Source: Calditrichota bacterium | GTDB lineage: Bacteria > Calditrichota > Calditrichia > Calditrichales > J004 | Direction: 5' to 3' | Assembly (NCBI GenBank): GCA_003696775.1 | Contig: RFFS01000061.1 | Location: 1 to 53,092 of the forward strand | DNA: 53,092 bases | Shown: positions 8,138 to 17,179 of the stretch, one piece after another | Numbering within the stretch: position 1 is the first letter of the stretch | How the letters are laid out: each line of letters begins with the position of its first letter | Position numbers and translations under genes: made by a program | Notes under the pieces: generated by a model | Database searches by the model: none | The model's input: the letters and a program-made list of their open reading frames with translations, nothing else | Told to the model about the DNA's origin: nothing

Positions 8138-9415
8138 CTATACAATCATACCCGCGCCAACGGTTACATTGGTGGCTTCGTCAATCAGTATCAGGCTGCC
8201 GGTGACCCGGTTTTTACGGTAGCTGTCGAAAAAGAGCGGCTTGGTGGTGCGGATTTTTATCCGTCCGATGTCGTTCATGCCGATATGTTTGTCTTCCGTA
8301 TTACGATCCAAAGTATTTATGTCGATTTTATAAGTCACTTCTTTGATCATGCACCGTACGGCATTGGTAGTGTGCATCAGGGCATACTTGCCGCCTGGCG
8401 TCATAGCCTTTTCGTTCAGCCAGCAGATCATCAGGTCGATATCCTGACTCACCTGAGGCCGGTTGTTGGCGCGGACAATCATGTCTCCCCGGCTGATATC
8501 GATATCATCTTTCAGCGTAAGCGTTACGGATTGGGGCGCGAAGGCCATGTCCTGATGTTCCTTGTAAAAATCGATGCTTTTGATCCGGGATGAAAAGCCC
8601 GATGGCAGTACAACCACTTCGTCACCCACGCGCAGGGTGCCGCTGGCCAGGCGACCGGCATAACCGCGGTAATCGGGAAACTCGGCCGATTGGGGGCGGA
8701 TGACAAACTGCACCGGAAAACGCGCGTCGATATGGTTGTTATCGCTGCCGATGTAAACGTTCTCCAACAGGTACATCAGGGTCGGGCCCTGATACCAGTC
8801 CATTTTGGTGGAACGCCTTACAACATTGTCGCCCTTCAGCGCGCTGATGGGTATAAAGTGGATATCCTTGATGGCCAGCTTAGCAGCAAAGCCCATAAAG
8901 GTGGTGCGTATCTCCTCAAACACATCTTCCTTATAATCCACCAGGTCCATTTTGTTAATGCAGATGATCACATGGGGGATTTGCAGCAAAGAAGCGATAA
9001 AAGCGTGACGCAGGGTTTGTTCAATCACGCCGTGACGCGCGTCCACTAATATCAGCGCGGCGTTGGCCGTGGAGGCGCCGGTAACCATGTTACGGGTATA
9101 TTGCACATGGCCCGGTGTATCGGCAATGATGAATTTTCTTTTGGGCGTGGCAAAATAGCGATACGCCACATCAATGGTAATGCCTTGTTCGCGTTCAGCA
9201 CGCAGACCGTCGGTAAGCAGGGCCAGGTTCACATCTTCGGCGCCGGTGCGCATACTGGCCTGTTCAATGGCTTCCATCTGGTCTTCGAAGATGGCTTTGC
9301 TGTCATACAGTAGGCGTCCGATGAGAGTGCTTTTCCCGTCATCCACGCTGCCGGCGGTGGTAAAACGCAGCAGTTCGCTGGTGTGATAATTTTGCAGCAG
9401 GGTTTGTGCATCCAT
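8138..9415 (-). CDS. cysN: Sulfate adenylyltransferase subunit 1 (GTPase subunit)
   Basis: A 425-residue translation-factor-type GTPase that drives ATP sulfurylase. The G motifs are clear: GSVDDGKST (G1), DTPGH (G3) and NKMD (G4), with TAGSVDDGKSTLIGRLLYDSK typical of CysN rather than EF-Tu. The beta-barrel domains II/III follow, and there is no fused APS kinase, unlike NodQ/CysNC proteins; CysC is separate here. It starts two bases after the cysD stop and is the last gene of cysC-cysD-cysN. With CysD it makes adenylylsulfate from sulfate and ATP, coupled to GTP hydrolysis. Slightly shorter than the Escherichia coli protein. Confidence 0.95.
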   Translation of the reverse strand: MDAQTLLQNYHTSELLRFTTAGSVDDGKSTLIGRLLYDSKAIFEDQMEAIEQASMRTGAEDVNLALLTDGLRAEREQGITIDVAYRYFATPKRKFIIADTPGHVQYTRNMVTGASTANAALILVDARHGVIEQTLRHAFIASLLQIPHVIICINKMDLVDYKEDVFEEIRTTFMGFAAKLAIKDIHFIPISALKGDNVVRRSTKMDWYQGPTLMYLLENVYIGSDNNHIDARFPVQFVIRPQSAEFPDYRGYAGRLASGTLRVGDEVVVLPSGFSSRIKSIDFYKEHQDMAFAPQSVTLTLKDDIDISRGDMIVRANNRPQVSQDIDLMICWLNEKAMTPGGKYALMHTTNAVRCMIKEVTYKIDINTLDRNTEDKHIGMNDIGRIKIRTTKPLFFDSYRKNRVTGSLILIDEATNVTVGAGMIV

Positions 9416-9417
9416 TT

Positions 9418-10323
9418 TTAGAAATATCCTTCCTTTTTTCGGTCTTCCATGGCCGCTTCGGAACGTTTGTCGTCGGCGCGGGCGCCACGTTCTGTTATAC
9501 GGCTCGAAGCCACCTCATTGATGATATCGGTCAGGGAATCGGCGCGTGATTCCACGGCGCCGGTACAGGTCATATCGCCGATGGTACGGAAACGTATGAT
9601 TCGTTTTTCCCAGCTTTCGCCCTCGCGTAATTGGATGTAGGGCGATTTGGCCAGCAGAACGCCGTCGCGTTCCACCACTTCCCGCTCATGCGTGTAATAG
9701 AGGGACGGGATGTCGATGTTTTCCAGCGCGATGTATTGCCAAACATCGAGTTCGGTCCAATTGCTGATGGGGAAAACCCGAAAGTGTTCACCCATGTTTT
9801 TCCGTCCGTTAAACAGATTCCACAATTCCGGCCGTTGATTTTTGGGGTCCCACTGGCCGAATTCATCGCGATGGGAAAAGAACCGTTCCTTGGCGCGCGC
9901 TTTTTCCTCGTCGCGCCGACCGCCGCCCATGGCCGCGTCCACTTTCAGTTCCTCCAGTGCATCCAACAGGGTAACCGTCTGAGCGCGGTTCCGGCTGGCG
10001 TTGGGGCCGGTTTCCTCGGCCACTTTGCCCGCCTTGATGGAATCTTCCACATAGCGGACTTCCAGACGGGTGCCGGTTCTTTCCATCAGGGCGTCGCGGA
10101 ATTCCAACGTTTCCCTGAAATTGTGGCCGGTATCGATATGCAGCAGGGGAAAAGGCAGCCGGGCCGGGTAAAAGGCTTTGATGGCCAGATGAAACATAAC
10201 GATGGAATCCTTGCCACCGGAAAAGAGCATCACCGGACGCTCGAACTGGGCGGCCACTTCGCGAATCACATAAATGGATTCGGCTTCCAACTCACGTAAA
10301 TGGTTCAGTCTGAAATTCTTCAT
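9418..10323 (-). CDS. cysD: Sulfate adenylyltransferase subunit 2
   Basis: A 301-residue protein of the PP-loop ATPase family, the catalytic half of ATP sulfurylase. LNHLRELEAESIYVIREV at the N-terminus and the pyrophosphate loop FSGGKDSIVM are diagnostic; GGGRRDEEKARAKER and ISNWTELDVWQYI are also characteristic of CysD. Length matches the usual 300 or so. Its start overlaps the cysC stop by four bases (ATGA arrangement), which points to translational coupling within the sulfate-activation operon. Confidence 0.95.
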   Translation of the reverse strand: MKNFRLNHLRELEAESIYVIREVAAQFERPVMLFSGGKDSIVMFHLAIKAFYPARLPFPLLHIDTGHNFRETLEFRDALMERTGTRLEVRYVEDSIKAGKVAEETGPNASRNRAQTVTLLDALEELKVDAAMGGGRRDEEKARAKERFFSHRDEFGQWDPKNQRPELWNLFNGRKNMGEHFRVFPISNWTELDVWQYIALENIDIPSLYYTHEREVVERDGVLLAKSPYIQLREGESWEKRIIRFRTIGDMTCTGAVESRADSLTDIINEVASSRITERGARADDKRSEAAMEDRKKEGYF

Positions 10324-10931
10324 TGTGTTTTCTTTCTGATTATGGGTAAGACAAATTCCAGCAACAGATGCAGAGAGGTCTGCAAATCCTGTTGTGCCGT
10401 ATTGATTTCCAGATCGGGGTGGGTCGGCGCTTCGTATGGTTGATGTATCCCGGTAAAATTCGGGATTTCGCCACGTCGCGCCTTTTTGTACAAACCTTTA
10501 ACGTCGCGTTCTTCACACACTTCAAGCGGGGCATTGACATATATTTCATAAAAGTCATCACCGATAATTTCCCGCGCCTGTTGCCGCATGGCCCGCGTGG
10601 GGCTGACAAAACTGTTGATGGTGATGACACCGCATTGCACGAAAAGCCGCGCCACTTCGGCGATGCGTCGGATATTTTCACGACGGTCGTCCTCGCTGAA
10701 TCCCAAATTGTTATTGATACCGCTGCGGATATTGTCCCCGTCAAGAATCTGGGTCAGATAGCCCAACTCAAACAGGGCATTTTCCAAAGCAATGGCCAAT
10801 GTGGATTTCCCCGAACCGGACAGGCCGGTCAGCCAGAATACGGCGGCGTGTTGACGCAGTTTTTCTTCTTTTGCCGCCCGACCCAGCATACGGTCAAAAA
10901 CGGGATGGATATGTAACAGGTTGTCAGTCAT
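10320..10931 (-). CDS. cysC: Adenylylsulfate (APS) kinase
   Basis: A 203-residue kinase that phosphorylates APS to PAPS. The P-loop GLSGSGKST is at residues 35-43. DGDNIRSGINNNLGFSEDDRRENIRR matches the APS-binding region, and NSFVSPTRAMR contains the conserved serine-proline motif that carries a phosphoserine in some homologues. First gene of cysC-cysD-cysN; the 224-base spacer upstream should hold the promoter but shows no clear box. No PAPS or APS reductase is in this window, so the product may feed sulfation as well as reduction. Confidence 0.94.
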   Translation of the reverse strand: MTDNLLHIHPVFDRMLGRAAKEEKLRQHAAVFWLTGLSGSGKSTLAIALENALFELGYLTQILDGDNIRSGINNNLGFSEDDRRENIRRIAEVARLFVQCGVITINSFVSPTRAMRQQAREIIGDDFYEIYVNAPLEVCEERDVKGLYKKARRGEIPNFTGIHQPYEAPTHPDLEINTAQQDLQTSLHLLLEFVLPIIRKKTQ

Positions 10932-11155
10932 GTGTTTTCCCGGGACAAACGGTTATTGTCGTATGAATCAGGGATGTGTTAAAGGTTTCACGATTAAAAA
11001 TCGGCTTAAATTACAATTTTTTTTCGTACCGGACAAAAGAGGTTAATTTAGCTTTGTTTCGGATGTTCTTCGTGATATGTATCAAGCAAATTTACGTCAT
11101 AAACATGAAGATGATTCTATTTGGCATGATGAATGTTTCTCTCAACTTAAAATAA

Positions 11156-12049
11156 TTAACGGGCGCGGGGATGATAGGCGTGGTATTCCCTTTCAATCAC
11201 CGAGCGATCCAGGTGGGTGTAAATTTGTGTGGTGCTGATATCCACATGGCCCAGCATTTCCTGCACGGCGCGCAGATCGGCGCCGTTTTCCACCAGGTGG
11301 GTGGCAAAGGAATGGCGCAGGGTATGGGGATGTATTTTTTTGGTGATGCCCGCTTGCCGTGCCGCTTTGTCCAGAATTTTCCAGTAACCCATGCGGCTCA
11401 TGGGCTTTCCCAGTCGGTTCAGGTACAGCACATTGCCCGCCGAGGGGCTTTTGGCCAACAGCGGCCGGGCCTGGTCGAGATACCGCTTGATCCAACGCAG
11501 AGCGGTAGGGGAAATGGGCACCAGGCGTTCCTTGCTGCCTTTCCCAAAAACGCGTACAATGCCTTCCTCAAACCAGATATGCGGTATTTTTATGGTCAAT
11601 ATTTCGGAAACACGCAGACCACAGGCGTACATATGTTCGAACATGGCGCGGGTACGCAAGCCTAAAGGGGTATGGATTTCCGGCACGGCGCATAAACGGT
11701 CAATTTCCCCGGCGCTGAGCACCGAAGGCAGGCTACGCGGCAGGCGAGGACGGTCGATGTGGCGGGTCGGGTCGTTTTGTGTTTCGTTTTCACGAATTAA
11801 AAAATGATGAAATCCACGGATGGAAGAGAGATTGCGGGCCACGGTGGCCGGGGACAGTCCCAATTCGCTCAACATCTGAATCAACTGGCGTACCTGTTCC
11901 GGCCGGATATCATCCGCGTGGCGGATGTCCCGCTTTTCGAGATAGTCGATGTAACGTTCCAGGTCGCGGCGGTAAGCGTCCACGGAATGGGCGGACAGGT
12001 TTTGTTCAAAGGAAAGGTAACTGAGGTAGAGCTTAAGCAGGTAACGCAC
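11156..12049 (-). CDS. xerD: Tyrosine site-specific recombinase, XerC/XerD type
   Basis: A 297-residue protein with an N-terminal SAM-like DNA-binding domain (1-90) and a C-terminal tyrosine recombinase domain. The catalytic set is present: Arg in CGLRVSEIL, Lys in VFGKGSKER, His-x-x-Arg in HTLRHSFATH, His in LGHVDISTTQ and the nucleophile Tyr in QIYTH. Length and intact catalytic residues fit a housekeeping chromosome-dimer resolvase acting at dif near FtsK. No neighbouring att-like repeats, cassette or phage genes point to a mobile integrase. I cannot firmly separate XerD from XerC by eye. It sits 14 bases behind an unknown gene in a run with bshB1. Confidence 0.88.
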   Translation of the reverse strand: MRYLLKLYLSYLSFEQNLSAHSVDAYRRDLERYIDYLEKRDIRHADDIRPEQVRQLIQMLSELGLSPATVARNLSSIRGFHHFLIRENETQNDPTRHIDRPRLPRSLPSVLSAGEIDRLCAVPEIHTPLGLRTRAMFEHMYACGLRVSEILTIKIPHIWFEEGIVRVFGKGSKERLVPISPTALRWIKRYLDQARPLLAKSPSAGNVLYLNRLGKPMSRMGYWKILDKAARQAGITKKIHPHTLRHSFATHLVENGADLRAVQEMLGHVDISTTQIYTHLDRSVIEREYHAYHPRAR

Positions 12050-12063
12050 GGCCTGTTCCGCGG

Positions 12064-12510
12064 TCAGGATGCCGGGTCATTACCAAGCAGGGGCTCGGTG
12101 AGGGACAAGGCGATGCCGGAAAGCATCACTTCCGGCGCCAACTGACTGAAATCACCGGAAAGCAGTTGACGATCCACATTGGTGAAAATGGAACAGCCGG
12201 CCTGACGTTCCACAATAATGCCCGACAGACGTCCGCTGAATTCGGCAAAAAAGGTGACTTCTTCCAGCACTTCGCTGGCCACGTAACCGGTACAAAAATG
12301 CAGCTGTGAATGGGTGTAGGGGGTAAAAATGGATATCAGGATGCCTTTTTTATCACCGATCATCAATTCTGGGTAAATTTCGATGGTCAGCCGTCGGCCT
12401 TCTTCCGGGTTTTCCAAAACGGCGCGGAATTGATCCCCGCGTTTTTTAAACCGGGTTTTAAGTACGTCTTCGATCTTTTTCAGGTCATCGTCTGTAAATT
12501 TGAATGCCAT
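12064..12510 (-). CDS. Unknown 148-residue cytosolic protein
   Basis: An acidic soluble protein without signal peptide or TM helix, beginning MAFKFTDDDLKKIEDVL. The pattern of a charged N-terminal helix followed by alternating beta strands (LTIEIYPELMIGDKKGILISIF) suggests a small alpha/beta domain. I do not recognise a family or catalytic motif. It lies between bshB1 (28 bases upstream) and xerD (14 bases downstream) on the same strand, so expression as part of this operon is likely. Confidence 0.7.
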   Translation of the reverse strand: MAFKFTDDDLKKIEDVLKTRFKKRGDQFRAVLENPEEGRRLTIEIYPELMIGDKKGILISIFTPYTHSQLHFCTGYVASEVLEEVTFFAEFSGRLSGIIVERQAGCSIFTNVDRQLLSGDFSQLAPEVMLSGIALSLTEPLLGNDPAS

Positions 12511-12538
12511 GCCTTATCCTTCATCTCTTTGGCGAAAG

Positions 12539-13246
12539 TTACGTAAATTGTTTCAAAAGGTTGTTTACCCGGACAGGTGATTTTACGAAAAAAGGTTCAC
12601 CATATTCAACACCAATCTGGAAACCGTACCAGGCGGCGCGGGTTTCCACGTTTTTAAGGAAGGCGGGATCGCTGATATATGTGGCCGGTTCCTTTGAGTC
12701 GGGGTTATGAAACTGGCTGCCATAGGCGCGGACGGCCTCCATCTTTTGAGCAAATTCATCGCTGATATCGACAATGAAAGACGGCTTTTCCTGATGATGC
12801 ATAAAATAGTAAATAATCTGCCGGGGGCGCCAGGGCGGCTGGCCGGTATCCCATTTGGGCAAACCGCTGAAAAACACCGCTTCGCTGATCAGACGCGAGG
12901 TATGGACATGATCCGGGTGACGGTCTTCATGAAAGGGCGCCAGTATGATGGCCGGCCGCCAGTCACGCAGCAAACGGATCACCTTTTCCTTATTGGCTTC
13001 GTTTACCGTTACCCGTCCGTCGTCGATATTCAGATTGACACGTTGGTCCACCTGTAAAATCGCGGACGCTTTTTGCGCTTCGCGGGCGCGTTGTTCCGCC
13101 GACCCGCGTGTTCCCAGTTCTCCGCGGGTCATATCGGCTATGGCGGTTCGATAGCCCTGTTTTTTCAGTTTAAGCAACACGCCGCCGCAAAACAGTTCGG
13201 CGTCGTCCGGGTGTGGCGCGCATACGGCTACATCAATCTTGGTCAT
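12539..13246 (-). CDS. bshB1: Bacillithiol biosynthesis deacetylase (LmbE/PIG-L family)
   Basis: A 235-residue zinc deacetylase. The metal motif CAPHPDDAELFCGG (His-Pro-Asp-Asp) opens the protein, MTRGELGTRGSAEQR is typical of BshB1, and HEDRHPDHVHTSRLI provides the other zinc ligand region. In the known pathway BshB removes acetyl from GlcNAc-malate before BshC adds cysteine; neither bshA nor bshC is in this window. The start codon lies 14 bases inside the 3' end of the sensor gene, so the two are probably translationally coupled. Related PIG-L deacetylases act on other GlcNAc conjugates, but length and motif favour BshB1. Confidence 0.85.
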   Translation of the reverse strand: MTKIDVAVCAPHPDDAELFCGGVLLKLKKQGYRTAIADMTRGELGTRGSAEQRAREAQKASAILQVDQRVNLNIDDGRVTVNEANKEKVIRLLRDWRPAIILAPFHEDRHPDHVHTSRLISEAVFFSGLPKWDTGQPPWRPRQIIYYFMHHQEKPSFIVDISDEFAQKMEAVRAYGSQFHNPDSKEPATYISDPAFLKNVETRAAWYGFQIGVEYGEPFFVKSPVRVNNLLKQFT

Positions 13247-16200
13247 CGTCGGTGGCTTCCTTTTTATCTAAAAAACTCATTTGCCGGGAAGGGTTATTCT
13301 GAACCGATTCAATAAAACGGTTGATTTGTTGCTCAATATCGAACAGGGTGCCTTTTTCACCCACATAATCCCGGGTTTTAATATTTAAAGAGCGTACCAG
13401 ATCGCTTAAACTAACCAGCACGGCCTGGATGCGCTTAATCTGAAAACGGGTGATCTCATTGAATTTATCCTGATATTTTTTGTCCATACTCACCAGCTGC
13501 GCCATGCCGCTGATGCTGGCGATGGCGTTGTTGATGTAATGGGACAGTGTGGCCAGCAAGCGGTTCAGGGCTTCGATGCCGGCCAGCAGGCGTTCCCGGT
13601 TGATACGGTCTTCCAGGTCCCGGTTGTGCTCGCTGAAATCTTCCATGTTCAGGTTGATTAGTGACACATTGCCTTTTTTATCCTTCAGGGCGGTGGCGGA
13701 GGCCACCAGTTCCACTATTCGGCCGTCACTGCTTTTTTTGCGCAGTTCTAACATGCGTATCACATCATTTTGTGCGGCCTTTCGGATGATTTTTTCAAAG
13801 GGCCACGCATCCTCCGGGCTGTCCAGAACGTCTATGGATTTATGAAGAATGTGGGATTTCGGGTAGTTAAAAACTTCTTCCGCCCGCTTATTCCAGGTGA
13901 TGATGCGGCCTTTCATATCCACCGTGATCAGCATATGGCCGGAGTGTTCCACGATATTGGCCAGCAACGCGCCGGTCAGCTCCAGTTCCCTTGTGCTCTG
14001 GCTGATTTTTTCCTGTAAAGCCCGGTTCACGGCGGCGATTTGATGCGCCTTGTATCTAAAATACCAGATGAAGGGCAGGGTGACCAGAACGATCATAATA
14101 AAGATAAACCACCAGGAAAGCCAGAATGGCTGACGCACGGTAAACGGAAAGTCGAGTTGGGGGAAATGAAACACGGTTTCACCGACCCGGGCCCGGAGTT
14201 GCAGGGTGTAAGCCCCCGGCGCCAGACTGTTGTAGCGGATACGGCTGCCAGGCGGCAGTTCAATCCAGTTGTTATCCAGGTTGTTAAGACGGTATTCCAG
14301 AATCAGCGCTTCGGGATTGTAATAATACAATCCCTGTACGTCAAACAGGATGCCCGGATGCAGGCGGGTAAAGGAATCGCCTCTTTTCAAAGGCTCGGCG
14401 GTCCGGGAGCGGCCCGTCAACCGGCTGGCTTTATGGATGATGATTTTGGGCTGCGGCATGGGACGGAAAACCCAATCGGATTCCAATACCGTTAAACCGC
14501 CGAATAGTCCAAGCCATAATCGACCGGATGTATCCAGCATACTGGCATTTTGAGTGGTGAATTCATTGCCTACCAGTCCGTCGGTTTTGGTTACGGAGAG
14601 ACCGGCCTTGCCGTTCCGGAAATATTGCAGGCCCTCGTCGGAGCATATCCATATCCCGCCGCGTTTGGGGTCGGGCAATATCTGGGCGATGATGGTGCCG
14701 TTTAGTCCGTTTGACCGACCGTATAGCCGGAATTGATCGCCGTTCATTTTGATGATCCCGCGGTCCGCGCCCAGCCAGATGATACCCTGTGTGTCCCGCG
14801 TTATGGTATATATCGCCCGGTCCGGCAGTCCGTCTTGTTGTTGTATAAATTGGAATGCGCCGTTTTTATAACGCACCAGACCGTTGTCGGTGCCGATCAG
14901 CAGTTCCTTTTTATCCTTTAACGGCGTGATATCCCACACGCTGCGTATATTGTGTCCGGCAATCTCCGGATAGGTTTTGTCTTCCTTTTTGTTTAGCGAA
15001 AAAAGCCCTACGGTTGTGGCAAACCAGTAGATGCCCTCATGGTCTTCGGCCATGTCGATGAAGGTACTCTCCACCTGGAGAGATTGTAACCGTATCCGCT
15101 TCAATTCGCCCTTATCATACCGCGCCAGGATGTCTTCGCCGCCAAACCAGAGACGGCCTTCGCGATCCGGATAAATAAACCAGATGATTTCATCATCCAG
15201 AGCCCTGAAGCGCGGATCACGGGATAAACGGCCGTTGACAATACGGTAAATCCCTTTGTCCGTGGCCAGGAGTCGTCCCCGGATGGCGGGATCATACGCG
15301 ATGCCGTTTACCACAGGGCTGGCGAGACCGTCTTTTTCCGTGTAGCTGTATATCCGGCGGTTATTAAAGCTGAACAAACCACGGTTGTAACTGCCCAGCC
15401 ATAAATTGTCTTCCTGATCAAACAACATGGCGCGTATATCCACGCCGGGCATGCCGTTTGTACGGTTCCAGCCTTGCAACGATCCGTTATTCAAACGGTA
15501 CAGTCCTTTGTCCGCGGCTATCCACAGGGAGGCGTGATGCAGGGTCAGCCGGTTGATGTCCGCTTTTAACAGGCGTTTGGCGGGAAATAAACGGCCATCC
15601 GGGTGACGCTGTAATTTGTATAGGCCGCTGGATGCACCCAGCCAGATTTGTTGCGGTGTAAATAAAAACGTTTTCAGACGGCCTTTAATTTTTAATGTAT
15701 AATGGGCGATGTGTTTGCCCTTCGGATCAAATTGGGAAAGTCCCGTGTCATCCAATACCCAGATGTTACCCTGAACATCCGCTTTGATTTCCTTAACGGA
15801 AACCTTTTCACGCAGGGTTGTTATGTTGATGCTGTCTGAGTGGGGCAGGAAATATAAACCGTTACGCCGCGTGCCCACCCATAAACCCCGGGGAGTGTGC
15901 CATAAGGCGGAAATGGAAAAACGTTTGAAAAAAGACTGGGTGGACATAACGGGCTGGTTTTGATTGTAATCCCATTTCATGGAAGCCAAACCGAGGGCGG
16001 TACCTATCCAGATGGTGTTGCTGTCCCCGGGAGTCAACACCAGTACTTCATTGGCGGGCAGTCCGTTTTCCACGGAAAAGGGACGGAATTCACGCGCGTC
16101 ATAACGAACAACGCCGACACCGGTACCAATCCAGATATAACCGGTTTTATCCTGATACAGGGCAAAAATCTGATTAGCGTTAAAGCCTTTATCCGCATAG

Positions 16201-16274
16201 GTTTTAAACGGATATGTCTGACTGCCCGCAGGATAAACGACCATGAAAAGAATTAACAGAGTCAGGTATCGCAT
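13233..16274 (-). CDS. Giant Reg_prop/Y_Y_Y sensor with PAS and DHp-like domain but no ATPase domain
   Basis: A 1013-residue protein with signal peptide (1-18). About fourteen two-component-regulator-propeller repeats follow (FALYQDKTGYIWIGTGVGVV, MLFDQEDNLWLGSYNRGLF), then a Y_Y_Y domain (EYRLNNLDNNWIELPPGSRI), a TM helix near 730-755 (WWFIFIMIVLVTLPFIWYF), a PAS domain (about 780-885, ITVDMKGRIITWNKRAEEVF) and a DHp-like helical pair with His912 in LATLSHYINNA. The protein ends about 100 residues later with no N, G1 or G2 box, so no HATPase domain. In hybrid sensors of this architecture an ATPase follows. It could be a pseudo-kinase, a phosphotransfer partner, or truncated. Its stop overlaps the bshB1 start. 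Confidence 0.88.
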   Translation of the reverse strand: MRYLTLLILFMVVYPAGSQTYPFKTYADKGFNANQIFALYQDKTGYIWIGTGVGVVRYDAREFRPFSVENGLPANEVLVLTPGDSNTIWIGTALGLASMKWDYNQNQPVMSTQSFFKRFSISALWHTPRGLWVGTRRNGLYFLPHSDSINITTLREKVSVKEIKADVQGNIWVLDDTGLSQFDPKGKHIAHYTLKIKGRLKTFLFTPQQIWLGASSGLYKLQRHPDGRLFPAKRLLKADINRLTLHHASLWIAADKGLYRLNNGSLQGWNRTNGMPGVDIRAMLFDQEDNLWLGSYNRGLFSFNNRRIYSYTEKDGLASPVVNGIAYDPAIRGRLLATDKGIYRIVNGRLSRDPRFRALDDEIIWFIYPDREGRLWFGGEDILARYDKGELKRIRLQSLQVESTFIDMAEDHEGIYWFATTVGLFSLNKKEDKTYPEIAGHNIRSVWDITPLKDKKELLIGTDNGLVRYKNGAFQFIQQQDGLPDRAIYTITRDTQGIIWLGADRGIIKMNGDQFRLYGRSNGLNGTIIAQILPDPKRGGIWICSDEGLQYFRNGKAGLSVTKTDGLVGNEFTTQNASMLDTSGRLWLGLFGGLTVLESDWVFRPMPQPKIIIHKASRLTGRSRTAEPLKRGDSFTRLHPGILFDVQGLYYYNPEALILEYRLNNLDNNWIELPPGSRIRYNSLAPGAYTLQLRARVGETVFHFPQLDFPFTVRQPFWLSWWFIFIMIVLVTLPFIWYFRYKAHQIAAVNRALQEKISQSTRELELTGALLANIVEHSGHMLITVDMKGRIITWNKRAEEVFNYPKSHILHKSIDVLDSPEDAWPFEKIIRKAAQNDVIRMLELRKKSSDGRIVELVASATALKDKKGNVSLINLNMEDFSEHNRDLEDRINRERLLAGIEALNRLLATLSHYINNAIASISGMAQLVSMDKKYQDKFNEITRFQIKRIQAVLVSLSDLVRSLNIKTRDYVGEKGTLFDIEQQINRFIESVQNNPSRQMSFLDKKEATDDDQD

Positions 16275-16337
16275 AAATGGAATATAGTGTTTTACCGGGT
16301 TGAATAATAGTTTTTTAAAAGAGCGCGGCAGGATGTT

Positions 16338-16934
16338 TCAGACCGCCGGCGGTTTTTTCCCTGCATTATAGATGGCGCCGCCGCCGCGCGCATACTGTTG
16401 TAAAACCGCCCGCGCCCGGTCACGGTGGATGTCTGTTATTACGGCGATCCGGCGTGATTCCAGCGCCCGTACCCAATTGTCGGGTTTGGGGCCCTCGTCA
16501 AAACCGATTGCCCGGGCGTCCTCTTCCCGTGCGCCGGAAACCACATAACGTACTCCGGACCAGGGGATGGCGCCCAAACACATGGCGCAGGGCTCGGTGC
16601 TGGTCACCAGTTCATAAGCGGGCCGATACGCCGCGCTCAGGTCATAGGTGGCGCATTGGCGTTGGGCTAAACTGATGGCTACGATTTCGGCATGTAAAAC
16701 GGAAAGTTTTTCACTGGTTACAAGATTAACGCCCAGGGCAATTAACCGGCCGCTGTCGTGTTCAAAAACAGCCGCGGCAAACGGGCCGCCGGTACCGGCT
16801 TCCACATTGCGTTGCGACGCTTCGATTACAAACCGCATCCGTTCTTCGGTTTGGGGTGTTGCCGTATAACCGTGGCAAAATGCCGCGATCCATTCCGGTA
16901 AGTGAAATGTTACCGAGTCAGGTTGCCTGCACAT
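16338..16934 (-). CDS. Nucleoside/guanine deaminase of the CDA fold
   Basis: A 198-residue zinc deaminase. HAEIVAISLAQ gives the zinc His and catalytic Glu, and TEPCAMCLGAIPWSGV the Pro-Cys-x-x-Cys ligands. GFDEGPKPDNW near the C-terminus resembles the guanine deaminase branch (GuaD-type, COG0590) rather than the tRNA adenosine deaminase TadA, which is shorter and more basic. It probably converts guanine or a related purine to its oxo form. It lies 63 bases upstream of the sensor gene on the same strand and opposite the SDR across a 245-base spacer. Confidence 0.82.
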   Translation of the reverse strand: MCRQPDSVTFHLPEWIAAFCHGYTATPQTEERMRFVIEASQRNVEAGTGGPFAAAVFEHDSGRLIALGVNLVTSEKLSVLHAEIVAISLAQRQCATYDLSAAYRPAYELVTSTEPCAMCLGAIPWSGVRYVVSGAREEDARAIGFDEGPKPDNWVRALESRRIAVITDIHRDRARAVLQQYARGGGAIYNAGKKPPAV

Positions 16935-17179
16935 GCCTCATTCTCCTCAGGGTATTTCATCCAAAAAAGCCGTGGAACCGGTATGACAGAAATATGTCCG
17001 GTCTGCATTCCATATTCGGTTAATTATGTCGTGAATTTGGTTTTAATTTTAAAAACAGCTTCTAATCGGGACTTAAGCGCGGATAACCGTCCATGGTTTT
17101 AAAAGGGCTTTTTCCTTAAAACAAATTTGGATACTTTGTTGACCTGAGTTTGTTCATATCACATAAAGCGAGGCAATGT

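Noticed and set aside
11122-11137. TGGCATGATGAATGTT on the plus strand as a sigma-54 promoter
   Set aside because: Same GT defect in the -12 half, and no plus-strand gene follows.
11156-12049. Integrase of a mobile element
   Set aside because: No flanking repeats, cargo or phage genes; full-length Xer protein in a housekeeping-like operon.
17139-17167. TTGACC-N17-CATAAA promoter for the SDR gene
   Set aside because: Its start point would fall past the ribosome site, six bases before the ATG.
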